Made by a program: the position numbers and the translations under genes
Part shown: piece by piece, positions 34,837 to 44,679 of the stretch
How positions within the stretch are numbered: position 1 is the stretch's first letter
How the letters are laid out: every line of letters starts with the position of its first letter
The notes under the pieces: model-generated
What the model was told of the DNA's origin: nothing
The model's database searches: none
The model's input: only the letters and a program-made list of their open reading frames with translations
NCBI RefSeq assembly: GCF_014697475.1
Contig: NZ_JACJRV010000016.1
Span: forward strand, 1 to 64,000
From: Nostoc sp. FACHB-152
Lineage (GTDB): Bacteria; Cyanobacteriota; Cyanobacteriia; Cyanobacteriales; Nostocaceae
Length of the DNA: 64,000 bases
Direction of reading: 5' to 3'

Positions 34837-35703
34837 TTGAGAACTCGTAAATGGTTGAGAAAAGCCAGCAGATCAGCCTTTCGATGTATGGGATTGTGCA
34901 TTTTGCTAGGCTTTGGTACTTTACTATACGCTAAGTTGATAGAACCAAATTGGATTGAAATCAATTCTTTACAACTGAAATTACCAAACCTGGCATCAGA
35001 ATTTAATGGTTATCGCATTGTGCAAATTAGCGATATTCACCGAGATAGATGGATGAGTACTCGGCGTTTGCAGCGAATAGTACGATTAGTTAATCAACAA
35101 AAACCCGACTTAGTAGCAATTACAGGAGATTTAGTTACTCGGAACTTACCACACTTAATTCCTTCGCTGACTGTTTCTTTAACTCACCTCACACCCAAAG
35201 ATAAGACTGTAGCAGTATTGGGCAATCATGACCACGAAAATGATACACAAAAGATTATCGAAGCACTACAAAAAAGTAATATTGTCCACCTTGGTAATGC
35301 TGTTTACACCCTAAAACGGGGTAATGCCATGCTGCATATTGCTGGTGTAGATGATGTGCAAATGGGTAAAAGTCGCATAGATTTAGTTATGCAGCAGCTA
35401 CCCAAAGAAGGCGCAGCAATATTGTTAGCACACGAACCAGATTTTGCAACTATCAGTGCGGCTACAGGGCGGTTTGATTTGCAACTATCAGGACATTCAC
35501 ACGGCGGACAGGTACGTTTACCGTTTATCGAACCGCCAATTCTGCCACCGTGGGGAAAAAAATATTATTTAGGACAATATCAAATAGGGAATATGTTTTT
35601 ATATACCAACCGAGGCTTAGGAATGACAGGTTTGCATCTGCGGTTGTTTGCTCGTCCTGAGATTACGGTGTTTACTTTAGTTGCACCAGGGGCTAAGGGT
35701 TAG
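34837..35703 (+). CDS. Membrane-anchored metallophosphoesterase
   Basis: A calcineurin-like phosphoesterase with dinuclear metal site: QISDIHRDRW, ITGDLVTR, LGNHDHEND, LAHEPDF and SGHSHGGQV are the five ligand motifs in order. One N-terminal membrane segment (MGLCILLGFGTLLYAKL) anchors it. The family includes UDP-diacylglucosamine pyrophosphatases (LpxG/YkuE-like); substrate here is open. The start is a TTG codon with AAGGAG eight bases upstream; the nearby ATGs are out of frame and stop at once. Confidence 0.88.
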   Translation: MRTRKWLRKASRSAFRCMGLCILLGFGTLLYAKLIEPNWIEINSLQLKLPNLASEFNGYRIVQISDIHRDRWMSTRRLQRIVRLVNQQKPDLVAITGDLVTRNLPHLIPSLTVSLTHLTPKDKTVAVLGNHDHENDTQKIIEALQKSNIVHLGNAVYTLKRGNAMLHIAGVDDVQMGKSRIDLVMQQLPKEGAAILLAHEPDFATISAATGRFDLQLSGHSHGGQVRLPFIEPPILPPWGKKYYLGQYQIGNMFLYTNRGLGMTGLHLRLFARPEITVFTLVAPGAKG

Positions 35704-35708
35704 AGGTT

Positions 35709-35812
35709 ATACCATTTCACATCTATGGCGATATACATAAATTTTGTAGAGACGCGATATATCGCGTCTCTACAAGATCCGTATACACATCAGATTTTTC
35801 CTGAAATGATAT
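35709..35812. mobile_element. MITE-like element, about 104 bp, with central palindrome
   Basis: Ends ATACCATTTCAC and CTGAAATGATAT are imperfect inverted repeats. The centre (35744-35775) is a 32-base perfect palindrome built on GTAGAGACGCGATA. The element at 55030-55132 has the same ends and almost the same length but a different interior. No coding capacity, so it would depend on a transposase elsewhere. Confidence 0.6.
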
Positions 35813-35836
35813 TAGGGGCTGGAAATATCAATGAAA

Positions 35837-35872
35837 AGGGGTTCCTTCCTTGCGAGGAGAGAAGGAACCCCT
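35837..35872. terminator. Hairpin between convergent genes
   Basis: AGGGGTTCCTTC and GAAGGAACCCCT form a perfect 12-bp stem with a 12-base loop. It can serve the phosphoesterase gene and the convergent PEP-CTERM gene. Confidence 0.65.
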
Positions 35873-35946
35873 GAGCGTGTTTGAGTTTAAACTTTGCAAT
35901 CAAATCAATCCAGTTGATGAATTATCCCCGACTTTCAAAAATGTAA

Positions 35947-36558
35947 CTATGCTACGGGAGCTTTTTGTTTACGCTTCATCCATAAACCCATAGCACCTGC
36001 AACTGCAATACCAGTAGTGGAAAGAGGTTCTGGTACTGCTTTGATAGGTAATTGTCCAGAAACTATAGTACCTTTTTTAAACACTACACTACTGAACAAG
36101 CCATCAGATGCGCCACCAACAGGACTAGTAAATCCTGGTGCAAATACTAATCCTAAACTTGCAGTTTCTTGACCTTTGGATGAAGCAATTTTGTTTGTAA
36201 ATAAAAGCCCATCATTTACTACTAAACCAGTATTGCCAATTGTGCTACTAGAAAAGGTTTTCAAAATATTGTTGGAAGCATCTTTCAAATTGATAATCCA
36301 ACTGGATAAAGATACTTGCGTAGTAGTAGGTAATAAATCTGTATCTACTGTGTAGCTACCATCAAAAAAACCATTTTGCAAATCTACAGCTATTCCAGTT
36401 GAACCATTAAGAGCTTGTGATGCAAATTGTCCTGAGAGATTGAATGTTTGCAAATTGACAGCATGAGCAGGGGCATTCCCTACAGATGCCAACATAGCAA
36501 TACCAAGGGCTGTAACAGCAGTAGCTTGAGATAATTTTTTGAAAGTTGTTGTCAACAT
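35947..36558 (-). CDS. PEP-CTERM sorting-signal protein
   Basis: A signal peptide (VTALGIAMLASVGNAPAHA) leads a 203-residue exported protein. The C-terminus VPEPLSTTGIAVAGAMGLWM plus KRKQK is the PEP-CTERM signal: VPEP, a hydrophobic stretch and a basic tail, processed by exosortase. The body is a beta-rich domain of unknown function (GSYTVDTDLL, SSWIINLKD). No exosortase is in the window. Such proteins are typically surface or matrix proteins. Confidence 0.87.
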   Translation of the reverse strand: MLTTTFKKLSQATAVTALGIAMLASVGNAPAHAVNLQTFNLSGQFASQALNGSTGIAVDLQNGFFDGSYTVDTDLLPTTTQVSLSSWIINLKDASNNILKTFSSSTIGNTGLVVNDGLLFTNKIASSKGQETASLGLVFAPGFTSPVGGASDGLFSSVVFKKGTIVSGQLPIKAVPEPLSTTGIAVAGAMGLWMKRKQKAPVA

Positions 36559-37324
36559 GGTTTTCTTTTCTCCAACATTAGAATTGATGAATTGGCAAAG
36601 TGAGTCAGGAATGATTTACATGAATCCTGTACACATCAAGATTTGATCTCTATTTGCAGAGATGTTACTTATTAGGTATTTGAAACTGATTTAAAACTCA
36701 AAAATTGCATCAGTTTTGATATCAGCAAGCTTCTAAAACTCAAAAGTTTTTCTATTCTTGATTTTGGCAAAATGTTTGGTAGGCTTGATAGTTCTAATCA
36801 AAAAGCATAGCCTAGACAAATATACTGAAATCAAATTATGAGCTTTAGAGATGTTTATGTCACTCGCTATACATATATCCATTGAGTATGAACACACTTA
36901 AGTAATATTGCTGAACTCTACATTTCTGTTAACTCCCTAATCTTTGAATTTCGTTTTTTGTTTGTTGCCTTTGCATATTTCTATACTGTCAGTAGAAAAA
37001 ACGAACGGCAACTCTAATAGAAGTTTTTTACAAAAAGCTTAAATTAACAGCCTCAGTATGATTGGGGAAAAAAGTGTAAAATTGCTAGCAATATTAAGGA
37101 TTGTAGGCTTTAGTACTAAAAAATATATTCAGTATTTACGCGAGAGTAGCTTAGTAGAAAGTTTACAATCTATCTGGTTTACTGGAACTTAGATGTGTAA
37201 TAACTGCATTACTAAGACGTAAGTACATAACAGACATTACAAGAAGCGATCGCTACAATTTAGTCTCATAAAAAACACAGGCAATAGGGAAGAGGCAACA
37301 GGCAATAGGGTAATAAGATATGAG
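36559..37324. other. 766-bp intergenic region
   Basis: AT-rich, no credible gene or RNA seen on either strand. At the right end (37273-37315) there is a short run of aataggg/aggcaac heptamer-type units. The promoter of the PEP-CTERM gene lies at the left end. Confidence 0.5.
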
Positions 37325-38878
37325 TCAACTTTTATCTTGGATATTTTCTTCTGCGACCTCAGCTTTATCTTGTAAGGGTTTGACAACTCTGGCGATCGCT
37401 TCTTGAATAAAAGCTTTAATAAATTCATCCCGGCGATTAATTTGAAATTGTCGCTGCACGACTTCCGTCATTCCACCATCGCCCCAATCTTGATCATGGC
37501 GAAAATACTCAATAAAGCTTTTCCCGGCAATTCGGGTTAAATAGGCGGCGGTTACACCTTGAATTGCCCGGCCTATAATAAATGTCGCCACATTCAGTTG
37601 CAAGGCGGTAGATAGTAATTGAATCGCGCCCTTGACTATACCTAGACTGGCAATAGTTTTTGCTAAAGATAAGGCTAACTCTCGCCCGCGTTCCATGTTT
37701 AACTCACAGCCGTAAACTCTGCCAATTTCTACAACCATCTGGGCATTGACAGCTGCCGTCGCCAGTAAATCTACTACTGGTAACGGTGTGACAGATACTA
37801 CACCCGCACCTATCCATTGAAATCGCTCGACGATTTTATCTGCTTGGCGGCGACGTTGGGCATCGATGAGTTTTCGTGCTTCCTCTCCTAATCTTAGAGA
37901 TTGCAAAAGAATGTTATCTGCAACTAAATCTTCCCCCTCAGCCCGCAACACAGCCGCCATGCGCCGCAGCAACGGTACAATATCAGGTTCTGGTTGGAAG
38001 AGTTCACCTGTTTCTAATTGGGCAGATTGGGGGTTAGCTGCGATCGCTACGACATCGTTAGGGGCAATAAATCCCTTCACCCGTTGACGTAATCGGGCGA
38101 GAATTATTTCCTTATTTTCATCTGTATATAAATCTGTTTTGTTAAGAATTAACAGCGATCGCTTGCCGATTTCTGCTAAACCGCGCAATGGTTCATATTC
38201 TGAGCGTCGTAAGTCATTATCCACGACAAACAACAATAAATCTGCCGCAGTTGCCAATTCCCTGGCTAATTGTTCTCGTTCTGTTCCTGCTACCCCTGCT
38301 TCTAAAATTCCCGGTGTGTCGGTAATTAAAATCTTGCGTTCCAAGCCCTTCAATCGCAAGCAATAAGTTTCGCCGACGGTAGTTGTACCCATTGGCGCGT
38401 TTACCTGGCCTACCATCCGCCCCATAATCGCATTGACTAAGGAAGTTTTGCCTGCACTCCCTGTACCAAACACGACAACTTGAATTTCTCCCCTGGCTAA
38501 ATTGGCTTCAATTTCCCGCGATTTACTCAATAAAGCTTGCCGTGCTACTTCATCTTGAATTTGTGAGACTTGTTGCCGTACAGCTTGCAGCGTGGAAGAT
38601 GCTGCATCAGATTTCACAGCTGGAATTTGCGCTGGTGTGACGCGTCTGCGATTTTGCTTAGAACGTTTTTCTCCACCTTGCAGCACTAACACGTAATAAA
38701 CAAAGGCAGCAACCAATCCACCAATGAGGACAACTAGCAGCAACAACAGTAAATTGCCTAGTAATGGGGAATAGGACAATTGCCAATACAGGCGTGACAG
38801 AGAATCAATCAGCCACAGGCTAAGTGCCAAGATGACGATGAGACCAACAATCAGCGTTACTATACGCGATAAAGGCAT
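37325..38878 (-). CDS. Membrane-bound Era-like GTPase with DUF697 domain
   Basis: Two N-terminal membrane helices (residues 5-25 and 42-65) are followed by a GTPase domain with GTGSAGKTS at 138-146, switch region TTVGETY, DTPGI and NKTDLY. The C-terminal 180 residues (LPVVDLLATAAVNAQMVVEI, GIVKGAIQLLS) match DUF697, a helical, membrane-associated domain. These GTPases are widespread in cyanobacteria; the function is unknown. No close partner gene. Confidence 0.87.
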   Translation of the reverse strand: MPLSRIVTLIVGLIVILALSLWLIDSLSRLYWQLSYSPLLGNLLLLLLVVLIGGLVAAFVYYVLVLQGGEKRSKQNRRRVTPAQIPAVKSDAASSTLQAVRQQVSQIQDEVARQALLSKSREIEANLARGEIQVVVFGTGSAGKTSLVNAIMGRMVGQVNAPMGTTTVGETYCLRLKGLERKILITDTPGILEAGVAGTEREQLARELATAADLLLFVVDNDLRRSEYEPLRGLAEIGKRSLLILNKTDLYTDENKEIILARLRQRVKGFIAPNDVVAIAANPQSAQLETGELFQPEPDIVPLLRRMAAVLRAEGEDLVADNILLQSLRLGEEARKLIDAQRRRQADKIVERFQWIGAGVVSVTPLPVVDLLATAAVNAQMVVEIGRVYGCELNMERGRELALSLAKTIASLGIVKGAIQLLSTALQLNVATFIIGRAIQGVTAAYLTRIAGKSFIEYFRHDQDWGDGGMTEVVQRQFQINRRDEFIKAFIQEAIARVVKPLQDKAEVAEENIQDKS

Positions 38879-39126
38879 GGTTAGCGGGAGTCACTATTTA
38901 ATGGGCAGATGCTTTTAATCTTAATAGTTTCAGCAGTGAAACAAATCCGCACAAGGTTTTGCAGCTAAAAAATGGCAGGACAAGAAAACAATAGTCTGTC
39001 CTTAGTACTAGAGATAGTTCCTCGAATTCCTGGAAATGAGTAGGATGAAAAATTAATATATAGGCAAAATTGGAAAAATACACCGCAATTATCAGATATT
39101 GAATGTAATTCAGGGAGAAAAAACTT

Positions 39127-39651
39127 ATGGGACTTTTTGACCAAATTCTGGGTGCTGTAGCTAACCCTAATCAACAAGGTAGTTTGGGGCAAATAGGTAG
39201 TATTGTCAACACTGTGCAGCAGTTGAGCGATCGCACTGGTGCAGATTCTTCTACCATACAATCGGTTATGGGTATTGTCGGCAACTATGTACGTTCTTCG
39301 TTACAAGAAAAGCAAGCTACAGGCGGTAATGCCGAAGCCCAAACTTTAGTAAATGAATATGCGGGTACTTCTCCTAACCCCCAGGCTGTAGATTCACTGT
39401 TCTCTTTGGGTATGCAACAGCAGATAGCGCAGGTAGCCGCCCAACGCACTGGCTTAGATGCTGGGATCATTCAACAATTCCTACCTTTAATGGTGCCTGT
39501 GGTTTTGAATTTCTTAAAAGTTGGTGCCAACTCGCAAAATCCTCAATCTGGCGGCAATCCGGTACTCAATAGCTTTTTGGATGCCGACGGAGATGGCGAT
39601 GTTGACATTGCTGATGCGATTCAGTTAGCGAGCCAGTATATCAGACGGTAA
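39127..39651 (+). CDS. DUF937 protein with C-terminal calcium-binding-like motif
   Basis: The first 145 residues look like DUF937 (GLFDQILGAVANPNQQ at the start, LPLMVPVVLNFLK near 125), a small helical bacterial family of unknown function. The last 25 residues read FLDADGDGDVDIADAIQLAS, a DxDxDGxxD loop as in EF-hands or dockerins, which may bind Ca2+. GGGAG upstream of the ATG is a good ribosome site. It lacks a signal peptide. Confidence 0.8.
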   Translation: MGLFDQILGAVANPNQQGSLGQIGSIVNTVQQLSDRTGADSSTIQSVMGIVGNYVRSSLQEKQATGGNAEAQTLVNEYAGTSPNPQAVDSLFSLGMQQQIAQVAAQRTGLDAGIIQQFLPLMVPVVLNFLKVGANSQNPQSGGNPVLNSFLDADGDGDVDIADAIQLASQYIRR

Positions 39652-39808
39652 GCATTAATTAAAGGGTGTAAGGGGGTAGGGGTTTAGGGTGTAGGTGAAT
39701 GAGGTACAAGTTTTCACCAAAAAGCCATGTAACAAAAGACTTTCAAGCCTGTCCCCTGTTACCTGCTGTAATTCTTTCCCCTAAACCCTTACACCCGACT
39801 CTTGCTAA

Positions 39809-40414
39809 TTAACTCGCTCCCATATTAGTTTCAAAGTCAGTATTTCTTTCGTCTTCTAGGCTATTACCATCAGCATCGGTAAAGTCTACATTACCTGTTT
39901 CAGATTCGTAAGAATAAGTAGTCTCCCGATAATAACTACTACCCCAGCTATCTCTATAGCTACCGTAGTTCGGGTAATAGGCGTAGTCTTCTGTATATGA
40001 CTCGTTGCAGAAGGGACAGTTAGTTCTGTCGGTGCGTCCACAACGGCGTTTAAATAAAAAGCCTACCATGCGATCGCATTCCCAGGCTGTAGTTGTGATA
40101 TTAACTACGATTTCCGCAGTACCAATTTGAATGCGATCGCCATTTTTGAGAATGCCATTAGATGATTGTACGCCGTTAATCTTGATGCCATTGTTGGTAT
40201 TTTGATCAATAATAATTAACTCTTGATTTTGTTCATCAATTAAAGCGTGATAATCTGCAATTAAATCATCTGCGATCGCAACTCTCGAAACTCCTTTTTC
40301 GCCAATTTGTTGAGGCATAGTTGCAGTTTGCCGCCCTATTGCCACGGGAGTTTCTAATCTTAATTCTGTACGAGTGCTGGTGTTTGGATCTGTCCAAGTT
40401 AGCTGTATTTGCAC
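39809..40414 (-). CDS. FHA-domain protein with cysteine cluster
   Basis: The N-terminal 110 residues are a forkhead-associated domain (VAIGRQ, GVSRVAIADDLIADYHALI, NGIKINGVQSSNGILKNGDR), which binds phosphothreonine peptides. A cluster CDRMVGFLFKRRCGR...CPFC follows and could bind zinc. The C-terminal 60 residues are Tyr/Ser-rich and acidic, probably disordered. The GTG start lies three bases after the lipoprotein gene region on the same strand. No kinase in the window phosphorylates it as far as can be seen. Confidence 0.82.
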   Translation of the reverse strand: MQIQLTWTDPNTSTRTELRLETPVAIGRQTATMPQQIGEKGVSRVAIADDLIADYHALIDEQNQELIIIDQNTNNGIKINGVQSSNGILKNGDRIQIGTAEIVVNITTTAWECDRMVGFLFKRRCGRTDRTNCPFCNESYTEDYAYYPNYGSYRDSWGSSYYRETTYSYESETGNVDFTDADGNSLEDERNTDFETNMGAS

Positions 40415-40417
40415 AGT

Positions 40418-41089
40418 CTATCGCCCTCCTGTCGAATTTACAGCATAAGCCAAAGCCGCCTGCTGTTCACGAGTCATAACATCAAAACCAAAGCAAGCAA
40501 ATGCAATTGATGATATGCCTGATTTTGTCGAAAAAATGGTTTTTTCTGATGGATTTCTTAAAGAAATTTTTCCTTCTTTTACTTTTATTTTGTAAACTAA
40601 TTGATTATTAGGCGTTAGAATTTCTAAACCATCATTGCGTGACTTAATCTGATAGATTTCTTTTTTAGCCGCGTCTTCTAGTTGATAATCGCCATTATTC
40701 TGCTTTCTAAGGATATATAAATCTTTATTTTGTTCTGGATTTTCTACTTTCCAATGATCTTGTTTGGTTACTACATATCCTAAGGTTTTATCAGCAGAAT
40801 TTTTTAACTTAATTTTCCCTGATTTATCTGCCTTAATTCTAGCTAACTCTTGCTCTTTGCCATCTACTAATTTTGCGCCATCGGCTTGCTGTTTAAGCGA
40901 AAATAAATCAGAACCGCCTTCTGTTTTAAATTTAATTTTGTCAGTCCGAGCATCTATATTAGTTGCTGTTGCTGCAATTGGAGTGCTATTTACTTGATTT
41001 GGCTCTATATTAGCTTTATTTACGCTATTACATCCCCAAACTGTAGCTATTAAAACAAGAAGTGAGACTTTTAAAATTGCATTTTTCAT
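40418..41089 (-). CDS. Lipoprotein with beta-strand repeats
   Basis: Not recognised as a named family. VLIATVWGC is a lipobox with Cys20 as the acylated residue. The 200-residue mature part consists of repeated short strands of a common pattern (AKKEIYQIKSRNDGLEIL, NQLVYKIKVKEGKISL), suggesting a beta-propeller-like or beta-solenoid fold. The stop lies three bases before the FHA gene, so the two are co-transcribed and the lipoprotein gene comes first. Confidence 0.75.
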   Translation of the reverse strand: MKNAILKVSLLVLIATVWGCNSVNKANIEPNQVNSTPIAATATNIDARTDKIKFKTEGGSDLFSLKQQADGAKLVDGKEQELARIKADKSGKIKLKNSADKTLGYVVTKQDHWKVENPEQNKDLYILRKQNNGDYQLEDAAKKEIYQIKSRNDGLEILTPNNQLVYKIKVKEGKISLRNPSEKTIFSTKSGISSIAFACFGFDVMTREQQAALAYAVNSTGGR

Positions 41090-41164
41090 ATAACAATATT
41101 TAATTTATTTAGACATCAAAATACTTTTAAATCTGTCACCCTATTACCTGTCATCTGTAACCTA

Positions 41165-42076
41165 CTATATATTTTGTTTAGACAATACTTTTGCTAAATT
41201 GAGTATTTGATAAACGCTTAAAAACATGGCTGTAATTGTTTGATAAACCTCTTCTGGACTACCTACAACATTTGGTGCTACTCTCACAACTATATGCATC
41301 GCTTTATCTGTAATTCTCAACCCTCTAAGATGAGCTAATCTAGATAATTTAATTGCATTTGTGGCTTCATTTTTTAAAAGTTTAACTGCTCCATATCGGC
41401 GTTGAGGATAGGTAATATTTAAGTTGATATCTAATCCTCCAGACTTGGTTTTTGATTTATACTTGCTTTTACCACTGCTACCACGCTTCCAGCCATATTG
41501 CTTTTTAGATATATCAGTTGCAGATAACTCAAAGCGAGTTTTATCTAAAAATTGACCTTGAATTTTCAGCCATTCATGTTGATAGTGGTCTATTTTCCAT
41601 CCAGACTTGATAGGATGTGGTGTTGTATTTGTTTTATATTCATCTTTCTCAATTGGCTGAAAGGATAATTGCAACTCAATATCAGCATTTGCATCCATAT
41701 CTCTAGATAGCATTTGCAATATTCTTTGCGTTGACTGATATCTAGAATTAACAACGTTGATTCTGCCAAACTTGAACCTATTCACTAAGGCATAAATAAA
41801 ACCAATACTCAACACGATGATAGCTAACGCAAACAAGGCAACAAGCACACTCTGTAATCCAGTATTGGTGATAGCATTGGGTGCAACCAACATCAATACA
41901 ACTGTAATAATTATTCCTAAAAAATAATATAGTGTCTGCTGTCCGTATTCCTTTTGTTTTAGCTCGGCGAGATGATCAACCTCTGCTATTTCCTGTAGAT
42001 CATCTATTATTTTAGCGACTGGAGCTTGCGCTTTATAGATCAGGTGTTGGCGGAATTGTTTTAAATCAATAGGCAT
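41165..42076 (-). CDS. Membrane protein of unknown function
   Basis: Not recognised. A short N-terminal cytoplasmic helix is followed by two membrane segments (LYYFLGIIITVVLMLVA and VALFALAIIVLSIGFIYALV) and a 190-residue soluble domain with many charged residues and a basic loop (GWKRGSSGKSKYKSKTKSG). It lies 75 bases upstream of the lipoprotein gene on the same strand, so membrane protein, lipoprotein and FHA protein probably form one operon. Confidence 0.7.
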   Translation of the reverse strand: MPIDLKQFRQHLIYKAQAPVAKIIDDLQEIAEVDHLAELKQKEYGQQTLYYFLGIIITVVLMLVAPNAITNTGLQSVLVALFALAIIVLSIGFIYALVNRFKFGRINVVNSRYQSTQRILQMLSRDMDANADIELQLSFQPIEKDEYKTNTTPHPIKSGWKIDHYQHEWLKIQGQFLDKTRFELSATDISKKQYGWKRGSSGKSKYKSKTKSGGLDINLNITYPQRRYGAVKLLKNEATNAIKLSRLAHLRGLRITDKAMHIVVRVAPNVVGSPEEVYQTITAMFLSVYQILNLAKVLSKQNI

Positions 42077-42238
42077 ATTATTGCAGATTTAATGAGATTT
42101 ACTAGCTTTAAATTATTTTTTAACCTTCTCAAGTTTTTTATTATAAAAATTGAAATATTTTTTAATATATTTTATCCAACTTCAAGGCTAGTATAGCAAG
42201 ACATAAAAATAGGAGACAATGATATTATGTAGATATTT

Positions 42239-43438
42239 ATGAACCAACAAAAGTTAGCGTATATTTCTTTTGATACTCTTCCAGCACCAAAGGGAGCAGC
42301 AATTCATATTGCAGCTTTTTCTAGAGCATTAGTAGATGCTTTTGGCAGCATTAATTTATTAACAGTTTCACCAACAACCGAATGTCTAGATGGTAAAGAA
42401 ATTTATCCGCAAGTTATTCAAACGACTTTACCAGCTTTGGGTGAGAATTTGATTCAGCGAATTTTATATTTTCGCTATGGGTTATGGCTATGGTTAAAAG
42501 ACAAGCAATTTGAAGCAGTACATATTCGTTCAATTTACGAAGGCTTTATAATTGCCCTTAATAAACCGCAATATTGCGATAAGTTAATTTTTGAAGTGAA
42601 TGGCTTACCTTCTATAGAATTAAAATATCGTTATCCAGCCGTTGCTGATGACAAAGAGCTTTTACATAAATTGCGATCGCAAGAGAAAATTTGTTTGTCA
42701 GCCGCAGATTTAATTGTTACGCCTAGTAGTGTGACATCGCAATATTTACAAAGTCGCGGAGTCCCAGCAAATAAAATTAAAGTAATTCCTAATGGCGTAG
42801 ATTTAGATGTGTTTACATATCAACCCAAGATAGTAAATCACAATAGCGTAGCAGATATACAGATGCTATATTTTGGTACACTTTCACCTTGGCAGGGAGT
42901 AAACTTAGCAATTGAAGCTTTAGGTTTATTAAATCGAGATATTCCAGCCTGTTTAACAGTAATTGGACAAGCAAGACCTGACCAAATCAAAAGTTTAAAA
43001 CAACAGGCATTAAAATTAGGTGTAACAGATAAACTTAATATATTAGAACCCATCTCACAGCCAGAGTTAGTGCAATATATTCATACTGCTGATGTAATTT
43101 TGGCTCCTTTAACACCCAACGATCGCAACTTAATTCAAGGTTGTTGTCCCCTCAAAATTTTAGAAGGCATGGCAACCGGAACACCTGTAATTGCTAGTGA
43201 CTTACCAGTAGTAAGAGAACTGGGAGAAAATGGAGTACATTTTTTATTAGTTAAACCCGGTTCAGCCAAAGCTATTAAAGATGCAGTGTTGCAGTTGCAG
43301 AATGATCAAGAATTGGCAAATCAACTTGCAGAGAATGCTAGAAAAAGAATTGCAGAATATTACACATGGAACTATGCAGGGGAAGCTTTAATTGCAGCTT
43401 ATACAGAATTAGGCATCAAGCGGTCAATTAAAATTTGA
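42239..43438 (+). CDS. Glycosyltransferase family 4
   Basis: A GT-B glycosyltransferase of 399 residues. The N-terminal domain starts with LPAPKGAAIHIAAFSRALV, the C-terminal one has YFGTLSPWQGVNLAIEAL and ends its nucleotide-sugar site with EGMATGTPVIASDLPVVRE (E-x7-E pattern). Acceptor and donor are unknown. The last 40 bases overlap the 3' end of another GT4 gene on the opposite strand. Confidence 0.87.
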   Translation: MNQQKLAYISFDTLPAPKGAAIHIAAFSRALVDAFGSINLLTVSPTTECLDGKEIYPQVIQTTLPALGENLIQRILYFRYGLWLWLKDKQFEAVHIRSIYEGFIIALNKPQYCDKLIFEVNGLPSIELKYRYPAVADDKELLHKLRSQEKICLSAADLIVTPSSVTSQYLQSRGVPANKIKVIPNGVDLDVFTYQPKIVNHNSVADIQMLYFGTLSPWQGVNLAIEALGLLNRDIPACLTVIGQARPDQIKSLKQQALKLGVTDKLNILEPISQPELVQYIHTADVILAPLTPNDRNLIQGCCPLKILEGMATGTPVIASDLPVVRELGENGVHFLLVKPGSAKAIKDAVLQLQNDQELANQLAENARKRIAEYYTWNYAGEALIAAYTELGIKRSIKI

Positions 43439-44562
43439 AGTCGCCGTTGTTCTTGAGCGATAGAATATTCTGAGAGGATGCGATCGCGTGCAGCTTGAGT
43501 AATTTGATTTTTCTCTAATATCGGCATTGTCAAAAATTCCAGCACCGCTTCGCCTAGATGGTGTAGTTGTGAACGTGGCAAGATAAAACCATTTTCACCA
43601 TGTGTAATTACTTCGGGAATACCACCCGCATCACTAGCAATACAGCAACAACCACAAGCCATTGCTTCTAACAGTGCATTTGGCATTCCCTCCCACAATG
43701 ACGGCTGGAGATAAACATCGCACAGTTGTAAATGTGCCGCGACTGCTTGAGGATTAGATAAATGTCCTGTAATAATAATTCTTTGGCTACTTTCTGCTTG
43801 CTGACTGGCATACACTTGCAGCACAGATTCTTGAGAATTCCGCACTTCACCGATAATTAACAAGCAAGCAGGACGCTGATAACTTACTGTTGCCAAAGCC
43901 GTTAACAAAAACTGTTGCCCTTTCTTTTCGCGCAATTCACCGCAAAATCCTATAACTAATTCATCTGGGGGAATTCCTAAAGATTCCTTGCTAATTTCTT
44001 CAGTCGCTTGCTGTGGTGCAAAAATCTCTGTATCCACTGCATTTTTCAATATCAACACATCATCTCTACCACTTAATAGCTGAATTTTGCGCGACATATC
44101 AGCACTCACAGCCGTAATTACTTTAGCTTGTTGTAGCGTCCATTGCAGACGGGCAAAATCTCCTGGTGGAAACATTTCTTTATCAATATCATTACCACGC
44201 GCGCTAACAGTACTAACTAACCCCTGAAGTTTGGCAAACCAAGTGGCTAGAAACCCACTAGGAAATAAGTAATGTCCCCATACAGCATCATACTGCCGAG
44301 AAGAGTGCAACCATTCCAGCACATTCAAAGTGTGCGGCATAGTCATATCCCAGTGACGATAAAGCCCAATACGATAAACGCGAGATTTGACATCTATAGA
44401 TTCCGGTGGTAAAACTTCCCCTGGTTGCAGATAACGACTCCATGTAACTACATCAACTTCTACATCTAATTGAGAGAGTGTAGCCACTAACCTTGTTGCA
44501 CTTCTAGCTAACCCCCCTAAATCTGGGGCAAATCTTTCTGTCATAAAAAGCAATCTTTTCAT
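43399..44562 (-). CDS. Glycosyltransferase family 4
   Basis: 387 residues, GT-B fold. ERFAPDLGGLARSATRLVAT opens the N-terminal domain, GFCGELREKKGQQFLLTALA begins the C-terminal one, and EGMPNALLEAMACGCCCIAS holds the donor-site glutamates. It is convergent with the other GT4 gene, overlapping it by 40 bases. The two enzymes may act on the same glycan, but the target is unknown. Confidence 0.87.
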   Translation of the reverse strand: MKRLLFMTERFAPDLGGLARSATRLVATLSQLDVEVDVVTWSRYLQPGEVLPPESIDVKSRVYRIGLYRHWDMTMPHTLNVLEWLHSSRQYDAVWGHYLFPSGFLATWFAKLQGLVSTVSARGNDIDKEMFPPGDFARLQWTLQQAKVITAVSADMSRKIQLLSGRDDVLILKNAVDTEIFAPQQATEEISKESLGIPPDELVIGFCGELREKKGQQFLLTALATVSYQRPACLLIIGEVRNSQESVLQVYASQQAESSQRIIITGHLSNPQAVAAHLQLCDVYLQPSLWEGMPNALLEAMACGCCCIASDAGGIPEVITHGENGFILPRSQLHHLGEAVLEFLTMPILEKNQITQAARDRILSEYSIAQEQRRLQILIDRLMPNSV

Positions 44563-44679
44563 AAACCTCTGAATATCAATTTCAATTTCAACTTATTTAC
44601 AGTTTTTTGGCATAAATTTAATCAATGTGGATGATAGGTAAGCATACGAACAATAATATTAAACACTAGGTTTTCAGGT

